Notes under the pieces: model-generated
Told to the model about the DNA's origin: nothing
The model's input: the letters and a program-made list of their open reading frames with translations, nothing else
Database searches by the model: none
Part shown: piece after piece, positions 1 to 7,918 of the stretch
Layout: each line of letters opens with the position of its first letter
Numbering within the stretch: position 1 is the first letter of the stretch
From: Streptomyces capillispiralis
GTDB taxonomy: Bacteria > Actinomycetota > Actinomycetes > Streptomycetales > Streptomycetaceae
Direction of reading: 5' to 3'
DNA: 64,000 nt
NCBI RefSeq assembly: GCF_007829875.1
Contig: NZ_VIWV01000001.1
Location: forward strand, 1,364,001 to 1,428,000
Translations under genes and position numbers: made by a program

Positions 1-85
1 GGGCCTGGTGATCCTCGACGAGTGCGAGGTCATCCGCTACGTGGGCCGGGGCGGGGAACAGCGGGGCGAGGAGGAGAAGGCGTGA
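1..85 (+). CDS. DUF190 family protein, C-terminal end (partial)
   Basis: Only the last 27 codons are present; the reading frame enters from the left edge and stops with TGA at 83-85. The visible tail (GLVILDECEVIRYVGR) resembles the end of DUF190 proteins, small ferredoxin-fold proteins often encoded next to crcB. The stop overlaps the GTG start of the next gene by 4 bp, so the two are probably translationally coupled. DUF190 function is not established; a role tied to fluoride export is inferred only from the neighbour. Confidence 0.6.
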   Translation, partial: GLVILDECEVIRYVGRGGEQRGEEEKA

Positions 86-456
86 ACTGGCTGCTCGTCG
101 TCGCCGGCGCCGCGGTCGGGGCGCCGTTGCGGTACCTGACCGACCGCGCGGTCCAGGCCAGGCACGACACGCTCTTCCCGTGGGGCACCTTCACCGTGAA
201 CGTCGTCGGCTGCCTGGTCCTCGGCGTCCTCACCGGCGCGGTCTCCTACGGCGCCGCCTCCGACTCGGTGCGGCTGCTGGTCGGCACCGGGTTCTGCGGG
301 GCGCTAACCACCTACTCCACCTTCTCCTACGAGACCCTGCGGCTGGCCGGGACCGGCGCGCGGCTCTTCGCCGCCGTCAACGTCGCCGCGAGCGTCGTCG
401 CCGGGGTGGGTGCCGCGTTCGGCGGCGCCGGTATCGCCCGGGCGCTCTGGACCTGA
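82..456 (+). CDS. crcB: CrcB/FluC fluoride ion channel
   Basis: This 124-residue protein matches the usual FluC size and has four hydrophobic segments. Fluc channels are dual-topology dimers in the cytoplasmic membrane that export fluoride. Family signatures are visible: GAPLRYLTDR near residue 12, WGTFTVNVVGC near 35 (the conserved asparagine segment), and GFCGALTTYSTFSYE near 74, the TTYSTFS motif that lines the fluoride pathway. The GTG at 82 is chosen because it overlaps the upstream stop as GTGA and begins exactly at the first membrane helix; an upstream start would add a charged, non-conserved stretch. The operon with DUF190 is typical. No fluoride riboswitch is visible, but the operon's 5' end lies outside the window. 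Confidence 0.93.
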   Translation: MNWLLVVAGAAVGAPLRYLTDRAVQARHDTLFPWGTFTVNVVGCLVLGVLTGAVSYGAASDSVRLLVGTGFCGALTTYSTFSYETLRLAGTGARLFAAVNVAASVVAGVGAAFGGAGIARALWT

Positions 457-551
457 GCCCCGGGACGGTCCCGGGCGCGTCCCGGTGGGGATGGGGAACA
501 TCCCCGTCCCCGCCGGTGTTCCCGTCCACGGCAGCGGGGAAAGGCGGAGCG

Positions 552-1616
552 GTGCACGGTGAGTACAAGGTCCCCGGCGGCAAGCTGGTCGTCGTGGACG
601 TGGACGTGGAGGACGGCGTGCTGCGCCGCGCGCGGGTGGCGGGCGACTTCTTCCTCGAACCGGACGAGGCGCTGGACGCCGTGAACCGCGCCCTGGAGGG
701 CGCCCCCGCCGGCACCGACGCGGCAGGACTCGCCGCCCGGATCGACGCGGCCCTTCCCGAGGGGACCGTGATGTACGGGCTGACCTCGGAGGGCGTCGGC
801 GTCGCGGTGCGCCGGGCGCTCGCGCACGCCACCGACTGGACCGACTACGACTGGCAGCTGATCCACGAGGGCCCGCAGGCCCCCGCGCTGCACATGGCGC
901 TGGACGAGGTGCTGACCGCCGAGGTCGCCGCGGGCCGCCGCCCGCCGACGCTGCGGGTGTGGGAGTGGGGCGCCCCGGCGGTGATCATCGGCAGTTTCCA
1001 GTCACTGCGCAACGAGGTCGACCCCGGGGGCGCCGAGCGGCACGGCATCGAGGTGGTGCGCCGGATCTCCGGCGGCGGCGCCATGTTCGTGGAGCCGGGC
1101 AACACCATCACGTACTCGCTGTCGGTGCCGGAGTCGCTGGTGCAGGGGCTGTCCTTCCAGGACAGTTACGCCTATCTCGACGACTGGGTGCTCGGCGCGC
1201 TCGGCGAGATGGGGATCAGGGCCTGGTACCAGCCGCTCAACGACATCGCCACCGACCAGGGCAAGATCGCGGGGGCCGCGCAGAAGCGGATCGTGGGCCC
1301 GGACGGCGCCCCCGGCGCGGTGCTGCACCACGTGACCATGGCGTACGACATCGACGCCGACAAGATGCTCCAGGTGCTGCGCATCGGGCGGGAGAAGGTG
1401 TCCGACAAGGGCACCCGGAGCGCGAAGAAGCGGGTGGATCCGCTGCGCCGGCAGACCGGGCTGCCGCGGGAGGCCGTCATCGAGCGGATGATCGACTCGT
1501 TCCGCGCCCGGTACGGCCTGGCCGACGGCAAGGTGACGGACGGGGAACTCGCCCGTGCGGAGGAGCTGGTCCGGACGAAGTTCACCTCCCCGGAGTGGAT
1601 CGCCCGGGTCCCCTGA
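552..1616 (+). CDS. lipoate--protein ligase with N-terminal accessory domain
   Basis: The protein (354 aa) attaches lipoate to E2/H subunits in the cytoplasm through lipoyl-AMP. Residues 1-90 (beginning HGEYKVPGGKLVVVDV) look like the small LplA accessory domain, which in E. coli LplA is C-terminal and in Thermoplasma is the separate LplB; here it is at the N terminus. Residues about 97-350 are the catalytic biotin/lipoate A/B ligase domain, with RRISGGGAMF near residue 170 and the lysine-containing GKIAGAAQKR near 237 that contacts lipoyl-AMP. The GTG at 552 follows a purine-rich AAAGGCGGAG and starts the accessory domain directly; the same frame continues upstream without homology. The gene stands alone, about 95 bp after crcB. 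Confidence 0.88.
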   Translation: MHGEYKVPGGKLVVVDVDVEDGVLRRARVAGDFFLEPDEALDAVNRALEGAPAGTDAAGLAARIDAALPEGTVMYGLTSEGVGVAVRRALAHATDWTDYDWQLIHEGPQAPALHMALDEVLTAEVAAGRRPPTLRVWEWGAPAVIIGSFQSLRNEVDPGGAERHGIEVVRRISGGGAMFVEPGNTITYSLSVPESLVQGLSFQDSYAYLDDWVLGALGEMGIRAWYQPLNDIATDQGKIAGAAQKRIVGPDGAPGAVLHHVTMAYDIDADKMLQVLRIGREKVSDKGTRSAKKRVDPLRRQTGLPREAVIERMIDSFRARYGLADGKVTDGELARAEELVRTKFTSPEWIARVP

Positions 1617-1935
1617 ACGGGGAGGCGCGGCCCCGGCGGCCGGCCTGCGGACGGCCGCCCGCAGGCCGGGGGTCACGGCGTCGCGCGACACCACGGACCG
1701 CGCGCCGTCACCGGCCCCGACTCGCGGGTGTACGCGACCAGTTGGGCGCGGTGGCCGCCGTCACCGGGGCGGCCCGGGCCGGGCGTGACCGTGGGGCCGT
1801 GACCGTCGGCCACGTCTGCGTCACCGCGCGGGCACGGAGCGAGTTGGCCCTTCCGCCCCACCACGATGCGTGTGACACTGGCGTCCCGTCCGCAGTGCGG
1901 ACTCCTTCCGCACCGTCCCCCACGAGAAGTGCGCC
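1617..1935. other. intergenic region before the DUF3558-like gene
   Basis: No convincing gene is present. Short frames here have irregular third-position composition. The segment probably holds the terminator of the lipoate ligase gene and the promoter of the exported protein that follows, but no clear promoter hexamers were identified. Confidence 0.5.
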
Positions 1936-2601
1936 GTGCGTTCCTTGCCTCTGCCGATCGCCCTGACCGCGCGCCTGTCCCCCGTGGTCGTACTCGCCGC
2001 CGCGGGCTGGGCCCTGACGTCCGGTCCGTCGGCCACGCCGCAGGCCGCCGAGAAGGACCCGACCGAGAAGACGGGTACGCGGTCCGCGTCCGCCCCGTCG
2101 GAGACCCAGGTGGCGAAGACGTACGCGGCGGCGCCCGCGCCCTGTGACAGCGTCGCCGAAAAGACCGTCAAGTCCCTGGTGCCCGGCGCCAAGTCGGCCG
2201 GCAAGGAGATCCCGTCCACCGACGCCGAGCTGCGCCGCACCTGTTCGTGGAACGCGCTCAAGGGATACGAGTACCGCTGGCTCGACGTGTCCTACGAGGT
2301 GCTGGCGTCGGACGAGGCGGCTGAGCAGTCGTACGCGGGGCGGGTGGAGGAGAAGAGCGGCGGGGGCGCCGTCCCCGGGCTCGGTGACGAGGCCTACTCC
2401 GTGGTGAACCTGACCACCGAGGACAAGCAGCAGACCCGTGAGGGTGTGGTGGTGGCCCGCGCCTCCAACGCGCTGGTGATCGTCACGTACAACGGAAGCG
2501 ACTTCGAGTCGAAGAAGGCGCCGGACACGGACGAGATCAACAAGGGTGCCATCAAGGCCGCCAAGGAGGCGGTCGCGGCCCTGGCGGACGGCAAGGGCTG
2601 A
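1936..2601 (+). CDS. exported DUF3558-like protein
   Basis: This 221-residue protein begins with a signal-peptide-like segment (RSLPLPIALTARLSPVVVLAAAG). A charged Lys/Thr/Glu linker runs to about residue 65, followed by a soluble domain with two cysteines, CDSVAEKTV and RRTCSWN, spaced as in DUF3558 proteins of actinomycetes, which are mostly lipoproteins. No lipobox cysteine follows the signal segment, so it may be secreted or signal-anchored rather than lipidated. GTG at 1936 is the only start that includes the complete signal sequence. Its function is unknown. Confidence 0.7.
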   Translation: MRSLPLPIALTARLSPVVVLAAAGWALTSGPSATPQAAEKDPTEKTGTRSASAPSETQVAKTYAAAPAPCDSVAEKTVKSLVPGAKSAGKEIPSTDAELRRTCSWNALKGYEYRWLDVSYEVLASDEAAEQSYAGRVEEKSGGGAVPGLGDEAYSVVNLTTEDKQQTREGVVVARASNALVIVTYNGSDFESKKAPDTDEINKGAIKAAKEAVAALADGKG

Positions 2602-3008
2602 CCGGCGGCCCGCACCCCCGTCAAGGGTGGGCAGCGGACCCCGGCACCGATCCGGAATCGATGGTTCCGTGACATCCCTCACACCGCACCGGCGATCTGT
2701 GCGGGTCGCTTAGTAGGAGCCGCACCGGCGACATGGGCGACTTGTCCGTCTTGCCGTGCACGCGGGGCGGGCCGGGGAGGGTGGTGATCCGCCCGGGACG
2801 CACGCGTCGGGGCTTCGTCGCCGTCCGACGGTTTCTGACGCGGCGGCAGACACCCCGCGCGGTCGGCCACCGGCAGGTCTGCACGCCGCGCCACCCGCCG
2901 CAAGACCCCCCGGTCGCTACGAGGCGGCTTAGTAGTGGGGCCCTTTGCGCCCGGTGCCGGGCCGTCCCAAGAATGACGAGCCTCCGGACAGCAGGGGTGA
3001 GGTCAGGC
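2602..3008. promoter_or_regulatory. upstream region of CAP-domain gene with two CTTAGTAG boxes
   Basis: This 407-bp gap contains two copies of the 9-mer GCTTAGTAG, at 2708-2716 and 2927-2935, each preceded by GGTCGCT-like sequence. It also has a 12-bp direct repeat (CCGCACCGGCGA) at 2684-2695 and 2720-2731. The second 9-mer lies 73 bp before the CAP gene start. These could be tandem promoter or operator elements; no known consensus was recognised. The long in-frame extension of the CAP gene through this region is not supported as coding. Confidence 0.35.
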
Positions 3009-3911
3009 ATGGGAAAGCATCGTCATCAGCAGCAGTACCGGCGGACGGTCGTCGCGGCGGTCGCCATCGGCGTCATAGGCGTCCCCTCCGTCGCCATGGC
3101 CTGCACGGACTGGCCCGGCGGAGGGGAACGGCAGGAACGCAGCGCCGCCCGCGCGGACGCGACCGAGTACAGCTGGGGCGGCCCCGACTGGTACAGCCGG
3201 TGGAGCAGCCAGCAGCACGGTGAGCCCACGCCCGTACCGACGGACACGCCGACCGCCACCGCGAGCCCTTCGAAGACCGGTGGGACGGCCGCTCCCGACA
3301 GCGGCGAGCCGTCGCGGAAGCCCTCGCACAAGCAGTCCCACAAGCCGAAGAAGACGGCTCCCAAGACCTCCACCCCCCGGCCCGCCACGACGGCCCCCAA
3401 GGCGACCACCGCGGCCCCGAAACCGACCACCGCGGCCCCGAAGCCCACCACCGCCGCGCCCGAGCCCAGCACGGCCGCCCCCGAAGCCACCGCCGGTGCG
3501 TCGAGCCCCGCCGCGACGGGCGGCACCCAGGCCTCCTCGGCCGTCGCCCGGGTCGTGGAACTCGTCAACGACGAGCGCGGCCGGGTCGGCTGCGCCCCGG
3601 TGAAGGTGAACTCCGCCCTGACCGAGGCCGCGCAGAAGCACAGCGAGGACATGGCGGCCAGCGGCAGCATGTCCCACACCGGCTCGGACGGCTCCTCGCC
3701 CGGCGACCGCATCACCCGCGCCGGCTACGCGTGGAGCACCTACGGCGAGAACGTCGCCTACGGCTACTCCACTCCCGAGCAGGCGATGGCCGGCTGGATG
3801 TCCAGCCCCGGCCACAAGGAGAACATCCTCAACTGCGCGTTCAAGGAGATCGGCGTCGGTCTCGCGCAGCCCGGCGGCTACTGGACCCAGGACTTCGGCG
3901 CGGCACGGTAG
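3009..3911 (+). CDS. secreted CAP (CAP/SCP/PR1) domain protein
   Basis: The 300-residue protein starts at the ATG at 3009 with a signal peptide (basic MGKHRHQQQYRR, hydrophobic core, AMA cleavage site). A Ser/Thr/Pro/Ala-rich linker with repeated PTTAAPK units covers about residues 75-175, and a CAP domain covers about 180-300. The domain shows typical features: VNDERGRVGCAPV, the HSEDMAASGSMSHTG helix with its histidines, YGENVAYGYSTPEQAM and SPGHKENILNCAFKEIGVG. CAP proteins are extracellular and bind lipids, glycans or metals; the exact role is unknown. A linker of this type is common in cell-wall-associated Streptomyces proteins. The gene converges on the NCS1 permease gene with only 11 bp between stops. 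Confidence 0.85.
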   Translation: MGKHRHQQQYRRTVVAAVAIGVIGVPSVAMACTDWPGGGERQERSAARADATEYSWGGPDWYSRWSSQQHGEPTPVPTDTPTATASPSKTGGTAAPDSGEPSRKPSHKQSHKPKKTAPKTSTPRPATTAPKATTAAPKPTTAAPKPTTAAPEPSTAAPEATAGASSPAATGGTQASSAVARVVELVNDERGRVGCAPVKVNSALTEAAQKHSEDMAASGSMSHTGSDGSSPGDRITRAGYAWSTYGENVAYGYSTPEQAMAGWMSSPGHKENILNCAFKEIGVGLAQPGGYWTQDFGAAR

Positions 3912-3922
3912 GAGCCGTACGC

Positions 3923-5443
3923 TCAGCCGCGCCGGTGGCCCGCCATCAGCGCGGCGTAGACCACGAGCGAGGCCGCCAGGCCCACCGCCCAGCCGTAGTC
4001 CGCGAGGGGCTTCAGGAAGGGGATGAGCCCGTCCTCGGGGAAGGGACCCTTCCCCGGGGCCGAGTGGGAGCCGCCCACCGCGAGCACCCCGCCGAGCAGG
4101 AACGCGGCGACGGCCCGCAGGTTCCAGCCGGAGGTGTACCAGTAGCGTCCGCCGGGCGTGTAGAGGCCGGGCAGGTCCAGGACCGTGCGGCGGACCAGCC
4201 AGTAGTCGGCGATGAGGATCCCGGCGACGGTGCCGAGCAGCCCACCGACCAGGCCCAGCCAGGTGAAGATGTACAGCTCGGGCGTCTCGGTGAGCTTCCA
4301 CGGCATGATCAGCACGCCGACCACACCGGTGATCAGCGCGCCGGTGCGGAAGCTGATCAGGCGCGGCGCCAGGTTCGCCAGGTCGTACGCCGGTGAGACC
4401 ACGTTCGCCGCGATGTTCACCGAGATGGTGGCGACGAGCACCGTCACCAGGGCGAAGAGCAGCCCGAAGACGTTGTCGGTCCGGGCGGCGAGCGCGACGG
4501 GGTCCCACACCGGGGCCCCGTACACCGCCTGCGAGCCGGAGGTGACGAACACCGACAGCAGCGCGAACAGGGTCATGGTGGTGGGCAGTCCGAGGGTCTG
4601 CCCCCAGATTTGGGCGCGCTGGCCCGCGCCGAAGCGGGTGAAGTCGGGGATGTTCAGGCTCAGGGTCGACCAGAAGGCGATCATCCCCATGAGGGAGGGG
4701 AAGAACACCGGCCAGAAGTCGGCGCCCCAGCCGAGCCGCGACGGCTGGTCGAGCAGCGGCCCGAGGCCGCCCGCCTTGTGCCCGATCCAGGCCAGCAGCA
4801 CCAGCGCGCCCACGATGACGAACGGCGCGGCCCAGTTCTCGAACCGGCGCAGTGTCTCCATGCCCCGGTGGATGATGGCCAGTTCGAGGGCCCAGAACAG
4901 CACGAAGCACACCCACAGCGTCCACGGCTGGCCGCCGACCTCCGCCGCCTCGGCCCAGCCGCCGAACACCTTGCCGAGCAGCACGAAGATGCCCTGACCG
5001 CCGATCCACGTCTGGATGCCGAACCAGGCGCAGGCCACCCCGGCCCGGATCATCGCCGGCAGGTTGGCGCCGCGCAGCCCGAACGAGGCGCGGGCCAGCA
5101 CCGGGAAGGGGATGCCGTACTTGGGGCCGGCGTGACCGGTCAGCAGCATCGGCGCGAGCACGATGACGTTGGCGAGCGCGATGGTGAGGACGGCCTGCTT
5201 CCAGTCCATGCCCAGCGCGACGAGACCGGAGGCGAGGAGCCAGGAGGGGATGTTGTGCGCCATCCCCACCCACAGGGCGGTGAAGTTGTACGTGGTCCAG
5301 CGGCGGCGGGCGAGCGGCACCGGCAGGAGGTCGTCGTTGACGAAGCGGCTGTCGGTGAGGGTGGCACCGGGCGGGAGCTCGACGCGTCCCGCCGGGTCGG
5401 GTATGGGATCGTCGGACGGCGTGGGCGGGACGGTCGCGGTCAT
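3923..5443 (-). CDS. NCS1 family nucleobase/hydantoin:cation symporter
   Basis: This 506-residue protein has about 12 membrane helices and the NCS1 layout seen in Mhp1 and cytosine/allantoin permeases. The N-terminal segment SRFVNDDLLPVPLARRRWTTYNF is followed by GMAHNIPSWLL and the substrate-site region GVACAWFGIQTWIGGQG, whose tryptophans match those that stack on hydantoin or nucleobase rings in Mhp1. It sits last in a minus-strand operon after an LLM oxidoreductase, dihydropyrimidinase and a carbamoyl amidohydrolase (27 bp after the LLM stop). The likely substrate is therefore a pyrimidine, dihydropyrimidine or hydantoin, though specificity within NCS1 cannot be read from sequence. Confidence 0.9.
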   Translation of the reverse strand: MTATVPPTPSDDPIPDPAGRVELPPGATLTDSRFVNDDLLPVPLARRRWTTYNFTALWVGMAHNIPSWLLASGLVALGMDWKQAVLTIALANVIVLAPMLLTGHAGPKYGIPFPVLARASFGLRGANLPAMIRAGVACAWFGIQTWIGGQGIFVLLGKVFGGWAEAAEVGGQPWTLWVCFVLFWALELAIIHRGMETLRRFENWAAPFVIVGALVLLAWIGHKAGGLGPLLDQPSRLGWGADFWPVFFPSLMGMIAFWSTLSLNIPDFTRFGAGQRAQIWGQTLGLPTTMTLFALLSVFVTSGSQAVYGAPVWDPVALAARTDNVFGLLFALVTVLVATISVNIAANVVSPAYDLANLAPRLISFRTGALITGVVGVLIMPWKLTETPELYIFTWLGLVGGLLGTVAGILIADYWLVRRTVLDLPGLYTPGGRYWYTSGWNLRAVAAFLLGGVLAVGGSHSAPGKGPFPEDGLIPFLKPLADYGWAVGLAASLVVYAALMAGHRRG

Positions 5444-5470
5444 GGGCGTGCCTTTCGGCGGAGGAACCGG

Positions 5471-6472
5471 TCAGCGGCTGAGTGCCGGGATGATCTCCGC
5501 GCCGTACGCGTCGATCGTCGTCTCCTGCGCGTCGTGCATGTCGTACACGGCGAACTGGTCCACGCCCAGGTCGCGCAGTGCCTTCAGCTTCTCGATGTGC
5601 GCCTCGGCCGGCCCGAGCAGGCAGAACCGGTCGACGATCTCGTCGGGCACGAAGTCGGTGGAGGGGTTTCCGGCCCGGCCGTGGTGGCTGTAGTCGTAGC
5701 CGTGGCGTTCCTTGATGTACTCCGTGAGCGCCTCGGGGACCATGCCGGAGTGCTCGCCGTAGCGGGCGACCAGGTCGGCGACGTGGTTGCCGACCATGCC
5801 GCCGAACCAGCGGCACTGCTCACGCGCGTGCGCCAGGTCGTCGCCGACGTACGCGGGGGCGGCGACGCAGATGGTGACCGAGGCCGGGTCGCGGCCCGCC
5901 TCCACGGCCGCCGCGCGGACGGCCTTCACCATCCACTCGGTGAGGTACGGGTCGGCGAGCTGGAGGATGAAGCCGTCGGCCTTCCGCCCGGCGAGGGCGA
6001 GCGCCTTCGGCCCGTACGCCGCCATCCAGACGGGCAGCTTCCCGCCCTCGATCCACGGGATCCGCAACGGCTGTCCGTCGACCTCCGCCTCCCGCCCCTC
6101 GGCGAGGTCGCGGATCACGTCGATCGCCTCGCCGAGGCGGGCCAGGGTGTTGGGTCTGCGTCCGGCGACGCGCATCGCGGAGTCGCCGCGGCCGATGCCG
6201 CAGACGGTGCGGTTGCCGAACATGTCGTTGAGGGTGGCGAAGGTGGAGGCGGTGACCTCCCAGGTGCGGGTGCCGGGGTTGGTCACCATCGGACCGACCT
6301 TCAGTCTCGTGGTGTTCGCCAGGATCTGGCTGTAGATCACGAAGGGTTCCTGCCACAGCACGGCGGAGTCGAAGGTCCAGCCGTGGGTGAAGCCGTTGCG
6401 CTCGGCGCGCTTCATCAGGCTGACGACCCGCGAGGCCGGCGGGTCGGTCTGCAGGACGAGTCCGAAGTCCAT
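5471..6472 (-). CDS. LLM-class (luciferase-like) flavin/F420 oxidoreductase
   Basis: The 333-residue TIM-barrel protein belongs to the bacterial luciferase-like family and resembles the TIGR03842 (CPS_4160) group often annotated as F420-dependent. Visible landmarks are MDFGLVLQTDPP at the start, LANTTRLKVGPMVTNPGTR near residue 55, GIGRGDSAMR near 95 and YGPKALALAGRKADGFILQ near 145. The ATG at 6472 lies 11 bp after the dihydropyrimidinase stop, so it is cotranscribed with it. Its reaction in pyrimidine or hydantoin metabolism is not known; it could carry out a redox step on the ring or on the aldehyde product. Cofactor choice (F420 or FMN) cannot be decided here. Confidence 0.82.
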   Translation of the reverse strand: MDFGLVLQTDPPASRVVSLMKRAERNGFTHGWTFDSAVLWQEPFVIYSQILANTTRLKVGPMVTNPGTRTWEVTASTFATLNDMFGNRTVCGIGRGDSAMRVAGRRPNTLARLGEAIDVIRDLAEGREAEVDGQPLRIPWIEGGKLPVWMAAYGPKALALAGRKADGFILQLADPYLTEWMVKAVRAAAVEAGRDPASVTICVAAPAYVGDDLAHAREQCRWFGGMVGNHVADLVARYGEHSGMVPEALTEYIKERHGYDYSHHGRAGNPSTDFVPDEIVDRFCLLGPAEAHIEKLKALRDLGVDQFAVYDMHDAQETTIDAYGAEIIPALSR

Positions 6473-6483
6473 GGGCGGCGCTC

Positions 6484-7887
6484 CTAGGTGAGGTACTGGC
6501 AGGTGGACCGCGGGGTGTAGACGCCGTGTCCGGCGCGCCCGGTGTACTCCCGCTCGGTGATGACGGGCACGCCGCGCGAGAGGACCGTCTCGACCCGGCC
6601 GGTGATCCGCCTGCCCTCGTAGGCCGAGTAGTCGACGTTCATGTGGTGGGTCTCGGCGGAGAGGACCTGCTCGGCGTGCGGGTCGTAGATGACGACGTCG
6701 GCGTCGGCGCCGGGCGCGAGGGTGCCCTTCTTCGGGTAGAGGCCGAACATCCGGGCCGGGGTGGCGCAGGCGATCTCGATCCAGCGGCGGCGGGAGATGT
6801 GCCCGTCGAGGACGGCCTGGTGGAGCAGGTCCATGCGGTTCTCCACGCCCGGCAGACCGTTGGGGATCCTGGAGAAGTCGCCGCGGCCGAGTTCCTTCTG
6901 GCCGGTGAAGCAGAAGGGGCAGTGGTCGGTGGAGACCACCTGGAGGTCGTTGGTGCGCAGCCCCCGCCACAGCGCCGCCTGGTGCTCCTTCGGCCTGAGC
7001 GGGGTGCTGCACACGTACTTGGCGCCCTCGAAGTCCGGCTCGGCGAGGTTGTCGGTGGACAGGAACAGGTACTGCGGGCAGGTCTCGCCGAAGACGTTCA
7101 GGCCCTCGTCGCGGGCCCGGGTGAGTTCGGCGACCGCCTCGGTCGCGGACACGTGCACCACGTACAGCGGGGCGCCCGCGACCTGGGCGAGCCGGATGGC
7201 GCGGTGGGTGGCCTCGGCTTCGAGGAGGGCCTTGCGGACCTCGCCGTGGAAGCGGGGGTCGGTCTCGCCGCGGGCGAGGGCCTGCTCCACGAGCACGTCG
7301 ATGGCGATGCCGTTCTCGGCGTGCATCATGATCAGCCCGCCGTTCCCGGCGGAGCGCTGCATGGCGCGCAGGATCTGGCCGTCGTCGGAGTAGAAGACCC
7401 CCGGGTAGGCCATGAACTGCTTGAAGCTGGTCACGCCCTCCTCGACCAGCAGGTCCATCTCCTTGAGCGTCTCCTGGTTCACATCGGAGACGATCATGTG
7501 GAAGCCGTAGTCGATGGCGCAGTTGCCCTCGGCCTTGGCGTGCCAGGCGTCCAGGCCGTGGCGCAGGGAGTGTCCGACGCTCTGTACGGCGAAGTCCACG
7601 ATGGTGGTGGTGCCGCCCCAGGCGGCGGCCCGGGTGCCGGTCTCGAAGGTGTCGGAGGCGAAGGTGCCGCCGAAGGGCAGCTCCATGTGGGTGTGGGCGT
7701 CGACGCCGCCCGGGATGACGTACTTCCCGGTGGCGTCGATGGTCCGGTCGGCGGTGAAGGCCGCGGCGGCCGGGGTGGGGGAGGCGGCGAGGGCGGCGAT
7801 GCGGCCGTCCTCGATCAGGACGTCGGCGTGGATCTCGTCGGAGGCGGTGACGACGAGGCCGCCACGGATGACGGTACGGCTGCTCAT
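6484..7887 (-). CDS. hydA: dihydropyrimidinase / D-hydantoinase
   Basis: This 467-residue amidohydrolase opens dihydrouracil, dihydrothymine or 5-substituted hydantoin rings to N-carbamoyl amino acids. The binuclear zinc site is complete: HTH in GGVDAHTHMELP (about residue 66), the lysine expected to be carboxylated in TSFKQFMAYPG (about 155), histidines in MMHAEN and YVVHVSA, and the aspartate in VSTDHCPF. Length and motifs match family members. It lies 31 bp downstream of a nitrilase-type amidohydrolase that would hydrolyse the N-carbamoyl product. The upstream dihydropyrimidine dehydrogenase is not in the window. Confidence 0.93.
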   Translation of the reverse strand: MSSRTVIRGGLVVTASDEIHADVLIEDGRIAALAASPTPAAAAFTADRTIDATGKYVIPGGVDAHTHMELPFGGTFASDTFETGTRAAAWGGTTTIVDFAVQSVGHSLRHGLDAWHAKAEGNCAIDYGFHMIVSDVNQETLKEMDLLVEEGVTSFKQFMAYPGVFYSDDGQILRAMQRSAGNGGLIMMHAENGIAIDVLVEQALARGETDPRFHGEVRKALLEAEATHRAIRLAQVAGAPLYVVHVSATEAVAELTRARDEGLNVFGETCPQYLFLSTDNLAEPDFEGAKYVCSTPLRPKEHQAALWRGLRTNDLQVVSTDHCPFCFTGQKELGRGDFSRIPNGLPGVENRMDLLHQAVLDGHISRRRWIEIACATPARMFGLYPKKGTLAPGADADVVIYDPHAEQVLSAETHHMNVDYSAYEGRRITGRVETVLSRGVPVITEREYTGRAGHGVYTPRSTCQYLT

Positions 7888-7918
7888 GGTGCTCCCTCTC
7901 CTCGCGTGCTCGGTGCTG

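Noticed and set aside
2733..3008. Long upstream extension of the CAP-domain gene
   Set aside because: It would place about 90 Arg/Pro-rich residues before an obvious signal peptide; codon composition there is not coding-like.
2640..3008. c-di-AMP (ydaO) riboswitch before the CAP-domain gene
   Set aside because: Such riboswitches precede some actinobacterial cell-wall genes, but the conserved ydaO core could not be matched here.
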